Shown piece by piece: positions 20,071-27,064 of a stretch of 64,000 bases of DNA (positions are counted from its first letter, which is position 1; every line of letters starts with the position of its first letter). Location: the NCBI RefSeq assembly GCF_011050365.1, contig NZ_DRFV01000016.1:171549-235548 (forward strand), read 5' to 3'. The DNA comes from Pseudohongiella sp. Lineage in GTDB: Bacteria; Pseudomonadota; Gammaproteobacteria; Pseudomonadales; Pseudohongiellaceae. The position numbers and the translations under genes are program-made. The notes beneath the pieces are model-generated. The model worked only from the letters and a program-made list of their open reading frames with translations. It ran no database searches and was not told the origin of the DNA.

Positions 20071-20841
20071 ATGGCTGCAATATCCAAGCAAAGTGTAACC
20101 AGCGTTCATCACTGGAATGAAACCCTGTTCAGTTTTACCACAACCAGAGATAAAGGTCTTCGCTTCGAAAATGGTCATTTTGTTATGGTCGGCATGGAAG
20201 TTGAGGGTCGACCGCTGATGCGTGCGTATAGCATTGCCAGCGCGAATTACGACGAAGAGCTGGAATTTTTCAGCATCAAGGTGCCTGATGGTCCGCTGAC
20301 TTCGCGTCTGCAGGACATCAAAATCGGCGACGAGCTGCTGGTCAGCAGCAAACCCACCGGCACGCTGGTGGCGGACCATCTGCTGCCGGGACGCAACCTC
20401 TACCTTGTGGGCACGGGCACAGGCCTGGCGCCTTTCATGAGCATTATCCGCGACCCGGAAATCTATGATCGCTTCGAAAAGATCATTCTTGTCCACGGCG
20501 TGCGCCGGGTAGTGGATCTGGCTTACCGTGACTATATTACCAATGAGCTACCGCAGAATGAGTTTTTTGGTGAGGAGGTCAGCAAACAGTTGATCTATTA
20601 TCCTACGGTAACCCGTGATCCGTTCGAGAATCAGGGCCGCGTCACGGATGTTCTGGAAAATGGCGCCATGGCACGGAAAATTGGTCTGCCGCAGCCCACG
20701 CCCGATCATGATCGATTCATGTTGTGTGGCAGTCCTACGATGCTCAAGGACATGTGCCGGATTCTGGATGATGCGGGCTTCAAAGAATCCCGCCACGGTA
20801 TTCAGGCGGAATATGTGATAGAGCGTGCGTTTGTGGAATAA
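20071..20841 (+). CDS. fpr: Ferredoxin-NADP(+) reductase
   Basis: A 256-residue flavoenzyme that moves electrons between NADPH and ferredoxin or flavodoxin. FAD-binding motif RAYSIAS, NADP-binding motif GTGTGLAPF, LCGSPTM and a short aromatic-containing tail are all present, and the length matches the usual bacterial Fpr of about 257. An upstream in-frame ATG exists at 20017, but 20071 matches the family start. The only upstream aid is a weak GGGA. FinR-like LysR gene 19013-19927 is divergent and is the likely activator. A strong intrinsic terminator follows about 50 bp after the stop. Confidence 0.93.
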   Translation: MAAISKQSVTSVHHWNETLFSFTTTRDKGLRFENGHFVMVGMEVEGRPLMRAYSIASANYDEELEFFSIKVPDGPLTSRLQDIKIGDELLVSSKPTGTLVADHLLPGRNLYLVGTGTGLAPFMSIIRDPEIYDRFEKIILVHGVRRVVDLAYRDYITNELPQNEFFGEEVSKQLIYYPTVTRDPFENQGRVTDVLENGAMARKIGLPQPTPDHDRFMLCGSPTMLKDMCRILDDAGFKESRHGIQAEYVIERAFVE

Positions 20842-20891
20842 GGGTCGCCGACACTCCGGGGCTTGACGCGGTAAAAAAGCAAACGTGGTAA

Positions 20892-20928
20892 AAAAAAGGC
20901 CGGTGCTTCACAGCAACCGGCCTTTTTT
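20892..20928. terminator. Bidirectional intrinsic terminator between fpr and the redoxin gene
   Basis: AAAAAAGGCCGGT and ACCGGCCTTTTTT form a perfect stem with a 12-base loop, with A and T tracts on both sides. It ends fpr on the plus strand and the redoxin gene on the minus strand. Confidence 0.9.
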
Positions 20929-20964
20929 ATCGCCTGAGCATTGAGTTTGAAATCCCAAACCGGC

Positions 20965-21561
20965 TTAGCTCAGAAAGAATCCAACCAGACAGCCTTTGGC
21001 ATCAGGGATGTCATTCATGTTGACCGAACCACCAGCCATGACAGTGTCCAGCGCATCCCTCAGGTATTCGTTTTCCGCTGCAGTACGCTGGGTTTCATAC
21101 CCCAACTGGTCATTGATCGGCCCGCGGAAATGAATTTCGCGCGTTTTGGGATCAATAATGAAAACCTCGGCGGTGCGCTCGACGCCCATGGAGCGGGCGA
21201 CTGACTGGTCGGCATCCTTCAGAATGGGGAACTGGATATTGAATTCCTCTGCTTCTTTGGCGATGCGGGGAATATCGTCCTGAATGAATGCGTTTATCAT
21301 CAGGAATTCCACATTTTTGTCGGCATAATCCTGCTCGATTTGCAGGTAGGTCGGTACTGACAGGCGCGCGATAGGGCAGCCGGAGCCGTGCACGTACATC
21401 ACGATGTAGTCATTGTCCTGATAGTCGTCCAGCGAATGCATGACGCCTTTGTGATCTTCCAGGTCGAATTCCTTGACCTGCTTCAGATAGGAATCCGCAT
21501 GGCTTACAAACGGTATCATGAAAAATACCGAGAAAATTAATAATGTCATCGACTTGCGCAT
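20965..21561 (-). CDS. Secreted redoxin-domain protein (AhpC/TSA-like fold)
   Basis: A 198-residue exported thioredoxin-fold protein. A signal peptide ends near VSHA. One conspicuous cysteine sits in HGSGCPIARLSVP at the usual peroxidatic or CxxC position, and a second in the tail (DAKGCLVG). FILKDADQSVARSMGV-like spacing follows the redoxin pattern (ILKDAD, then TAEVFIID). The role is probably a periplasmic thiol oxidoreductase or peroxidase. The same fold forms the N-terminus of the copper monooxygenase fusion at 27065-29047, but there the cysteines are missing. GGGGAG lies seven bases before the ATG at 21561. It is convergent with fpr and shares its terminator. Confidence 0.78.
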   Translation of the reverse strand: MRKSMTLLIFSVFFMIPFVSHADSYLKQVKEFDLEDHKGVMHSLDDYQDNDYIVMYVHGSGCPIARLSVPTYLQIEQDYADKNVEFLMINAFIQDDIPRIAKEAEEFNIQFPILKDADQSVARSMGVERTAEVFIIDPKTREIHFRGPINDQLGYETQRTAAENEYLRDALDTVMAGGSVNMNDIPDAKGCLVGFFLS

Positions 21562-21607
21562 GGTCAAACTCCCCTTCGGTGTGACTTTAATACGTTAGAT
21601 TACCACT

Positions 21608-21636
21608 ACTAGACCAATTCTGCCGGTCTTATTCAA
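21608..21636 (-). promoter_or_regulatory. Candidate sigma-70 promoter of the redoxin gene
   Basis: On the minus strand TTGAAT (21636-21631) and TCTAGT (21613-21608) are 17 bp apart. Each matches four of six consensus bases. The predicted transcript start is about 40 bp before the ATG. Judged by eye only. Confidence 0.35.
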
Positions 21637-21843
21637 GTCCGAGATTGTGACGAATTGTGAGATCTCAAGGCTCAAAGCGGCAGCAGGAAGCTTTACCGTG
21701 GCGGATCGCATGCCAGTGGCGCCGAATCACGGTGGTTACGCCGGCCGCAGGGGCGATTCCGCGGGTTTCTGTGAAGCCTGGCCGGTTGCTAACATCCGAT
21801 CGGCGCCAGCGCAGCGTAAAAAGAGGGGCTTAGACTGGTCCTT

Positions 21844-21872
21844 TTGTTACGTCAGTTCCTGCGTGAGATAAC
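21844..21872 (+). promoter_or_regulatory. Candidate sigma-70 promoter of the RND gene
   Basis: TTGTTA (21844-21849) and GATAAC (21867-21872) are 17 bp apart, each matching four of six consensus bases, about 70 bp before the start codon. Judged by eye only. Confidence 0.3.
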
Positions 21873-21944
21873 AATTCACGCGCCAACAGGGTATAGTCTG
21901 GAGCGGTATTTCAGGCCCCAATTTTTTCAGATGATGGATCCGTT

Positions 21945-24473
21945 ATGCGTTCGACACTTTCGCGTTGGTACAGTGCCCTGGTCTTTGACAGACCCTGGCT
22001 GGTGATCGTTTTATTGCTGCTCGCTGTGGCGGGCTTTGGCTGGTATGCCCAGGATTTCAGGCTGGATGTGTCTGCAGATTCCCTGTTGATGGAAGATGAC
22101 AAGGAGCTGGAGTATACCCGCGAAGTCAGTCAGCGCTACGGCGCCACCGATTCGGTGACGATTGCATTCACGCCACGCAACATGGATTTGCTGAGCGATG
22201 AGTCGCTGGCGATCATGGCAGATATACGCGATGACCTGTTAGAACTGGAGCGTATCGAAACAGTCAACAGTCTGCTCAATGTGCCCATTTTTGGTGACAC
22301 GCCGCTGACCGGCATTTCTGAAGACTACGCCACCATTACCGATGATGATATTGATCGGGAAGCGGCACGACAAGAGCTCAGGACGAACCCGGTATTCAGT
22401 AACGCCGTGATCAGTCCGGACGGCACCACCGGTGCCATGCTGGCGAGCTTTCAAGAGGACACGCGATACATAGAGCTGATCAACCGCCGCACCGAGTTGC
22501 GCAATCAGCGCGAAGCCGGCGGACTTACGGAGGCAGAGGCGCAGGAACTGGAACAGGTGTCGGAGCAGTTTGATGCCTACAGTGCGCAAGCCGCTGAGCT
22601 TCGGCATCAGGACATTGCCGCCATCCGTGAGATTCTGTCCAACTATGACGACGAGGTGCAGCTCTATCTGGGCGGCGCGCCGATGATTGCCGATGATCTG
22701 GTGACATTTGTACAGAACGATCTGGCGACGTTCAGCCTGGGTGTTTTTGCTTTTATTGTGATTGCATTGGGCCTCATATTCCGGCGCTTGCGCTGGGTGT
22801 TGCTGCCCCTGGCCTGTTGTGCTGTCGCCGGTGTAATTGTGGTGGGTATTTTGGGCTTCATGGACTGGAAGGTGACGGTGGTCTCCTCCAATTTTATGTC
22901 GTTGCTGCTGATTATCACCATATCGCTGACCGTGCATCTGATGGTGCGCTATCGCGAACTGCGGGCCAGCCGCCGCTTCAGCAAGCAGCAAAAGATCGTT
23001 CGCCATGCGGTTCGGGCGATGTTTTTGCCTTGCCTGTATACGGCGCTGACAACCATCGTCGCCTTCGGTTCACTGGTAGTCAGTGGCATCACGCCGATCA
23101 TTTCCTTCGGCTGGATTATGGTCATGGGCGTGCTCACCGCACTGATAGTGGTATTCCTGCTGTTCCCGGCCATGATGAGTCTGTTGCCCGCGGAAAAACG
23201 TGAGCGGCCCAAGGCCATGCGTGCCAGCTTTACCGCGCTGCTGGCAAAGGCCACTGACAAGCTCGGCAACAAGTTGTTGTGGGTCTACGCCCTGGTATTC
23301 GTCGTCAGCGCAATTGGCATTACCCGGCTGCAGGTGGAGAACAGTTTTATCTCCTACTTCAGTGAAGACACGGAAATCTATCAGGGCATGAAGCTGTTCG
23401 ACGAAAAGCTGGGTGGCACCCTGTCGTTTGATGTTGTGGTCAGGCTGGCTGATGATGCGGCGTCTGATGACGGTTTTGATGACGGTTTTGATGACGGTTT
23501 TGATGACGGTTTCGATGACGGTTTCGATGATGGCGGTGCGGGGGATGACAATCCCTACTGGTTCACTGCCGACAAGATGAATCGAATCGAGCGTATGCAC
23601 GAATTCCTGGATGAGCACCCGCAAACCGGCAAGGTACTGTCGTTCGGTGCTGTGGTGCAACTGGCGGAGGAGCTCAACGGAGGCGAGGTTGACAGCTTCC
23701 TGTGGGCGCTGTTGTACACCATGTTGCCGGAAACGCTGCGCTCGACCGTGCTGACGCCATTTGTTGCGATCGAGGAAAACGAGATCCGTTTTAATGTTCG
23801 TGTTATCGAGTCTGATCCTGACCTCAATCGCAATCAGTTGATTGAGGATGTGAGGACCGGTATGCAGGAGAACTTTGGCCTGGCGCCGGAGCAGGTGAGC
23901 GTCACCGGCACCCTGGTGCTGTACAACAATGTGCTGCAAAGCCTGTATCAATCCCAGATTCTGACGCTGGGTGTGGTGCTGGCCGCGATCATGCTGATGT
24001 TTCTGGCCCTGTTCCGCTCCCTGAAGATTGCGGTTATCTGCATCATTCCGAACATCATTGCTGCCGCTCTGGTGCTGGGCATCATGGGCTGGCTGGCAAT
24101 CCCGCTGGATATCATGACCATCACCATCGCCGCGATTTCAATTGGCATTGGCGTCGATAACACCATTCACTACATGCACCGGTTCCGGCGCGAATTCCAT
24201 CGCATTGGTAACTACCGGCAGACTATGTTCTATTGCCACAGCAGCATCGCCCGCGCCATGTACTTCACATCACTGACGATTGTGGCGGGCTTCTCGATAC
24301 TGGTGCTGTCAAACTTTATCCCGACCATGGTGTTTGGTCTGTTGACCAGTGTCGCGATGCTGGTTGCACTGCTGGGTGCGCTGACGCTGTTGCCGCAACT
24401 GCTGATCGCGTTCAGGCCGTTGGGTGAAGAGTCTCATCCCGGGGCTCAGCAAGTGTCGGGCGTGGTATCATAG
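21945..24473 (+). CDS. RND superfamily (MMPL-type) exporter with an acidic DDGF repeat
   Basis: An 842-residue inner-membrane exporter with two RND halves. Helix motifs include ISIGIGVDNTIHYMHRF in the second half, typical of the MMPL/hydrophobe-exporter group. The second periplasmic loop carries a low-complexity acidic stretch, about residues 508-531, made of five perfect Asp-Asp-Gly-Phe repeats and one degenerate copy, coded by a 12-bp tandem repeat. No membrane fusion or outer membrane component is adjacent. The ClpP-like gene follows about 70 bp later on the same strand. It is only distantly similar to the RND protein at 16680-19016. Substrate unknown. Confidence 0.85.
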   Translation: MRSTLSRWYSALVFDRPWLVIVLLLLAVAGFGWYAQDFRLDVSADSLLMEDDKELEYTREVSQRYGATDSVTIAFTPRNMDLLSDESLAIMADIRDDLLELERIETVNSLLNVPIFGDTPLTGISEDYATITDDDIDREAARQELRTNPVFSNAVISPDGTTGAMLASFQEDTRYIELINRRTELRNQREAGGLTEAEAQELEQVSEQFDAYSAQAAELRHQDIAAIREILSNYDDEVQLYLGGAPMIADDLVTFVQNDLATFSLGVFAFIVIALGLIFRRLRWVLLPLACCAVAGVIVVGILGFMDWKVTVVSSNFMSLLLIITISLTVHLMVRYRELRASRRFSKQQKIVRHAVRAMFLPCLYTALTTIVAFGSLVVSGITPIISFGWIMVMGVLTALIVVFLLFPAMMSLLPAEKRERPKAMRASFTALLAKATDKLGNKLLWVYALVFVVSAIGITRLQVENSFISYFSEDTEIYQGMKLFDEKLGGTLSFDVVVRLADDAASDDGFDDGFDDGFDDGFDDGFDDGGAGDDNPYWFTADKMNRIERMHEFLDEHPQTGKVLSFGAVVQLAEELNGGEVDSFLWALLYTMLPETLRSTVLTPFVAIEENEIRFNVRVIESDPDLNRNQLIEDVRTGMQENFGLAPEQVSVTGTLVLYNNVLQSLYQSQILTLGVVLAAIMLMFLALFRSLKIAVICIIPNIIAAALVLGIMGWLAIPLDIMTITIAAISIGIGVDNTIHYMHRFRREFHRIGNYRQTMFYCHSSIARAMYFTSLTIVAGFSILVLSNFIPTMVFGLLTSVAMLVALLGALTLLPQLLIAFRPLGEESHPGAQQVSGVVS
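23466..23537 (+). repeat. 12-bp in-frame tandem repeat coding Asp-Asp-Gly-Phe
   Basis: GATGACGGTTTT occurs three times, GATGACGGTTTC twice, then a degenerate GATGATGGCGGT. The copies are codon-aligned within the RND gene, so gain or loss of a unit would not shift the frame. Confidence 0.95.
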
Positions 24474-24541
24474 AAGTTTAAGCATTTCAGGACTGAACCT
24501 GCGGGCTTCGGTCACTGGCAACAAGTCGATTTTTGGAGAAA

Positions 24542-25135
24542 ATGAGTATGCAAATGATGTCGTCTGCCAACGAGGCGCCCGCGCAGGGACCAAGCCGTCT
24601 GCTTGACGAAAAACTGTTCAAGGCACGTGCACTGACTATTTTTGGCGAAATCAATGATCGCATGGCTCGGACGATTACCGAGCGTTTACTGGCACTGGCG
24701 GCGGAAAGCAATGATCCCATCACGCTGTACGTCAGCTCACCCGGCGGCCACGTGGAGTCAGGAGATGTGGTCTATGACATCATCAAGTACATCGAGCCTG
24801 ATGTTTATGTGGTTGGCACGGGCTGGGTTGCCAGCGCGGCGACGACGATTTATCTGGGTGCCAAGAAAGAACACCGGTTCGCGTTGCCAAACACCCGGTT
24901 TCTGGTGCACCAGCCCATGGGTGGATCGCGCGGCAGCGCCTCGGACATCAAGATTCAGGCCGAACAGATAGTCAAAATGCGTGCCCGAATCAACAAGTTG
25001 ATTGCCGATGAGACCGGTCAGCCACTGGAGCGTGTTGCCAGGGATACCGATCGTGACTACTGGATGACGGTGGAAGAAGCTATTGAGTACGGCATTGTCG
25101 GCAAACAGATCCGCTCAATGTCGGAATTGAAGTAA
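24542..25135 (+). CDS. ClpP-family serine protease, divergent second-type paralogue
   Basis: A 197-residue ClpP-like peptidase. The triad is readable: Ser98 in GWVASAATTIY (ClpP normally has QAASMGA), His in FLVHQPMGG, and Asp in RDTDRDYWMT. The handle region SRGSASDIKIQAEQI is kept, and there is no propeptide or signal peptide. The altered serine loop suggests a ClpP2-like paralogue rather than the main housekeeping ClpP, and no clpX or tig is adjacent. A GGAG lies three bases before this ATG and nine before the next ATG at 24548, so 24548 may be the real start. It may be co-transcribed with the RND gene upstream. Confidence 0.85.
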   Translation: MSMQMMSSANEAPAQGPSRLLDEKLFKARALTIFGEINDRMARTITERLLALAAESNDPITLYVSSPGGHVESGDVVYDIIKYIEPDVYVVGTGWVASAATTIYLGAKKEHRFALPNTRFLVHQPMGGSRGSASDIKIQAEQIVKMRARINKLIADETGQPLERVARDTDRDYWMTVEEAIEYGIVGKQIRSMSELK

Positions 25136-25234
25136 CGCCTGCAACAACTCGTGAACGGCGTCGTCCGCGAGTCGGGCGGCGCGCTTGATGTGACGCGGAC
25201 GCGATTGAAACAGTGCGATTAATGCAGTTCGCGC

Positions 25235-25663
25235 TTACTGCAATTTGATAAACCGGGCCTGCTGATTCCGCACCAACGTACAAACCACATGATAATCCGG
25301 CTGACAGGACATTGAGCGCACGACCGCCGTTTCCGGGCTGGTCAGCTGCACCATCACTTGAGCAACCACGCCCTGATAACTGACTTCCACGGTGCCACTG
25401 CTGCCATTGATCAATCCTTCGCCAGCTTGCCATTCTATGCCTGCCGGTCGCAACGGCTCCAGCCTGAAATTCGTCCCTGACGGTAATACCAGTAACGTGA
25501 AATCGGTATCTTCCGCCTGCCACTCGCCGTGCCAGATTCCGGGGTCGCTCAGTTCGTCGGCGTGAATGCTGACAGAGGTTGCCAATAACAGTGCGGCCAG
25601 CAGGCCTGTCATGACTGAAGGCCGCGTGTCGGGATTTGAGGTGTAGAGTCTTGAATCGGGCAT
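25235..25663 (-). CDS. Small exported protein of unknown function
   Basis: A 142-residue protein with a hydrophobic N-terminal segment ending SIHA, consistent with export. The mature part starts ELSDPGIWHGEWQAE, is rich in beta-type residues and has two cysteines close together (SCQPDYHVVC) that could form a disulfide. I recognise no family. An internal ATG at 25612 would shorten the signal region; the ATG at 25663 has AGGT upstream. A minus-strand promoter and terminator lie 140-300 bp upstream (25802-25957), so this gene may be controlled by attenuation. Confidence 0.6.
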   Translation of the reverse strand: MPDSRLYTSNPDTRPSVMTGLLAALLLATSVSIHADELSDPGIWHGEWQAEDTDFTLLVLPSGTNFRLEPLRPAGIEWQAGEGLINGSSGTVEVSYQGVVAQVMVQLTSPETAVVRSMSCQPDYHVVCTLVRNQQARFIKLQ

Positions 25664-25801
25664 TTTCTACTGTTACCTGTCGCAGTCAGCCGATGGAGCG
25701 CGGAGTATAACAGTTATTCCAACAGATACGAAAAGTGCAACCGGGCGGGTTGATGACCACATTCAGGGCCGACCAATCAGGAACCACAGAGAGCACCAGC
25801 T

Positions 25802-25838
25802 AAAAAAAGCCGGAACGATTTTTGGGAATCGTCCCGGC
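25802..25838 (-). terminator. Intrinsic terminator reading away from oxyR
   Basis: In minus-strand RNA, GCCGGGACGAUU pairs with AAUCGUUCCGGC over 12 bp including one G-U wobble. The loop has six bases and seven U residues follow. The plus-strand copy has an A-C mismatch at the wobble and no T tract, so the minus strand is the functional one. Confidence 0.85.
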
Positions 25839-25922
25839 CAAGAGGGAGCGTACAATCAGAATTGGTACACGGGTCAATCATGCCTTCCTGCGAGCACTGA
25901 CAAGTCATCATTAGTCGCAATG
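25802..25922 (-). ncRNA. Candidate small RNA divergent from oxyR (or attenuated leader)
   Basis: The minus strand upstream of oxyR holds a promoter-like pair (25957-25929), about 120 nt of predicted transcript and an intrinsic terminator at 25838-25802. This is the position that the oxidative-stress RNA OxyS has beside oxyR in E. coli; similar sequence is not claimed. A 34-codon frame (25881-25777) starts after AGGAAGG but runs through the terminator, so a leader peptide controlling the gene at 25235-25663 is the main alternative. No expression evidence is available. Confidence 0.45.
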
Positions 25923-25928
25923 AGGAAC

Positions 25929-25957
25929 ATCATACGGCGGGCAGGTGAATAGATAAA
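25929..25957 (-). promoter_or_regulatory. Candidate promoter divergent from oxyR
   Basis: On the minus strand TTTATC (25957-25952) and TATGAT (25934-25929) are separated by 17 bp. The -10 is good (five of six) and the -35 poor, as expected for an activated promoter. Predicted transcript start is about 25922. Confidence 0.45.
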
Positions 25958-25985
25958 ATGAATTAAATGTATTAAAGTGATATGT
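25949..25985. promoter_or_regulatory. Possible OxyR operator, partial match
   Basis: Two 15-bp units (25949-25963 and 25971-25985) are separated by seven bases, as in the OxyR pattern ATAG-N7-CTAT repeated. The first has ATAG, the inner T and A, and GAAT; the second has ATTA and ATGT. The match is partial and the region is AT-rich. It overlaps the -35 of the divergent promoter. Confidence 0.3.
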
Positions 25986-26047
25986 ATTATGTATCGTAAT
26001 AATTTTTCACCTGAGACCACGTTCCACAGCTGTCATGAGGAGTTGCA

Positions 26048-26950
26048 ATGAACCACCTGCCTACCACCAAACAACTTCGGTATTTTGTTGCGCTGGAACA
26101 ATATGAGCATTTTGGCAAGGCCGCAGAATCATGTTTTGTGTCTCAGCCAGCCTTCAGCGTTGCGATCAAAGAGCTGGAGAATATGCTTAATATTCAGCTT
26201 GTTGATCGCACTAACAAAAATGTCACAGTGACCAGTCTGGGGCGCGATATCGCTCGCCAGGCCAGGGTGGTGCTGCGCGATCTGGAAGACATGGTCGATA
26301 TTGCACGGGGTAACCAGGCTCCCCTGACCGGACAACTTAAACTGGGCGTGATCCCGACCATTGCGCCGTTCCTGCTGCCCAAACTGCTGCCAGCACTGCG
26401 CAAATCCTACCCGGAGTTGAAACTGTACCTGAAAGAGGATTTGACCGAGCGCGTCTATGATCGTCTGATGGACGGAGAGCTCGACCTCATTCTGATTGCG
26501 CTGCCGTATGAGTTACGCAACGTGACCGATATGCCTTTGTTCGATGACCACTTTTATCTGGCGCACCACCAGCACAGCGCGTTTGTCGACCCGAGCCGTT
26601 ACAATATGAATACTTTGCCTACGGACAGCATTCTGCTGCTGGAAGATGGCCATTGTCTGCGGGATCATGCTCTGTCTGCGTGCAATATCAAGAATGCCGA
26701 CAAGGTCAGTAGTATTACGGCGACCAGTTTGCTGACCCTGGTGCAAATGGTGGATGCCGATTTGGGTATCACTTACCTGCCGGAAATGGCGGTCAAGTCA
26801 CCCTTGCTGAAGAATACCCGAATCAAAACCATTGCCATGGATGACAGCAGTTATCGACAGATCGGTCTGGTTTGGCGCAAGGCCAGCACACGGCGCGATG
26901 AGTTCGAAATGTTGGGAAATTTTATCAAGCGGCATTATCAGGCGGGATGA
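26048..26950 (+). CDS. oxyR: Hydrogen peroxide-sensing LysR regulator OxyR
   Basis: A 300-residue LysR-type regulator. HTH segment HFGKAAESCFVSQPAFSVAI and an OxyR-type effector domain are present. The redox pair is intact: Cys203 in EDGHCLRDHA and Cys212 nine residues later, the same spacing as E. coli Cys199 and Cys208, followed by TATSLLTLVQMV and GITYLPEMAV as in OxyR. It should sense peroxide by disulfide formation and activate antioxidant genes. GAGGAG lies six bases before the ATG. No katG or ahpC is adjacent. Instead the copper monooxygenase fusion follows by 114 bp, and a divergent promoter unit lies upstream. Confidence 0.92.
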   Translation: MNHLPTTKQLRYFVALEQYEHFGKAAESCFVSQPAFSVAIKELENMLNIQLVDRTNKNVTVTSLGRDIARQARVVLRDLEDMVDIARGNQAPLTGQLKLGVIPTIAPFLLPKLLPALRKSYPELKLYLKEDLTERVYDRLMDGELDLILIALPYELRNVTDMPLFDDHFYLAHHQHSAFVDPSRYNMNTLPTDSILLLEDGHCLRDHALSACNIKNADKVSSITATSLLTLVQMVDADLGITYLPEMAVKSPLLKNTRIKTIAMDDSSYRQIGLVWRKASTRRDEFEMLGNFIKRHYQAG

Positions 26951-27016
26951 GGCTGATCTGCGACGTAGCCTGTTGACCTGATGTTGAACCGGGTGTTCAA
27001 TGACAGCGTATCTTGT

Positions 27017-27029
27017 TGACAAGTTGTCA
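27017..27029. promoter_or_regulatory. Palindrome upstream of the copper monooxygenase fusion
   Basis: TGACAAGTTGTCA is a perfect inverted repeat around a central G, 36 bp before the start codon. It overlaps a consensus -35 hexamer TTGACA (27016-27021), a likely place for an operator. No good -10 follows at 16-18 bp. Confidence 0.35.
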
Positions 27030-27064
27030 TTTATTAGCAAGCAATGGCTTTGGAGTGAATTTTC

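Larger units (their letters stand above)
21562..21944. other. Intergenic region between divergent redoxin and RND genes
   Basis: No convincing gene lies in these 383 bp. A 74-codon open frame (21647-21871, plus) has no ribosome binding site or recognisable domain. Promoter-like sequences face outward in both directions and are listed separately. Confidence 0.5.

Noticed and set aside
21647-21871. 74-codon frame in the 21.6-21.9 kb gap
   Set aside because: No ribosome binding site, odd composition and no family resemblance; a gene cannot be supported.
25777-25881. 34-codon minus-strand frame after AGGAAGG near oxyR
   Set aside because: It reads through the terminator stem, so I do not list it as a gene. 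It stays as a possible leader peptide in the OxyS-like finding.
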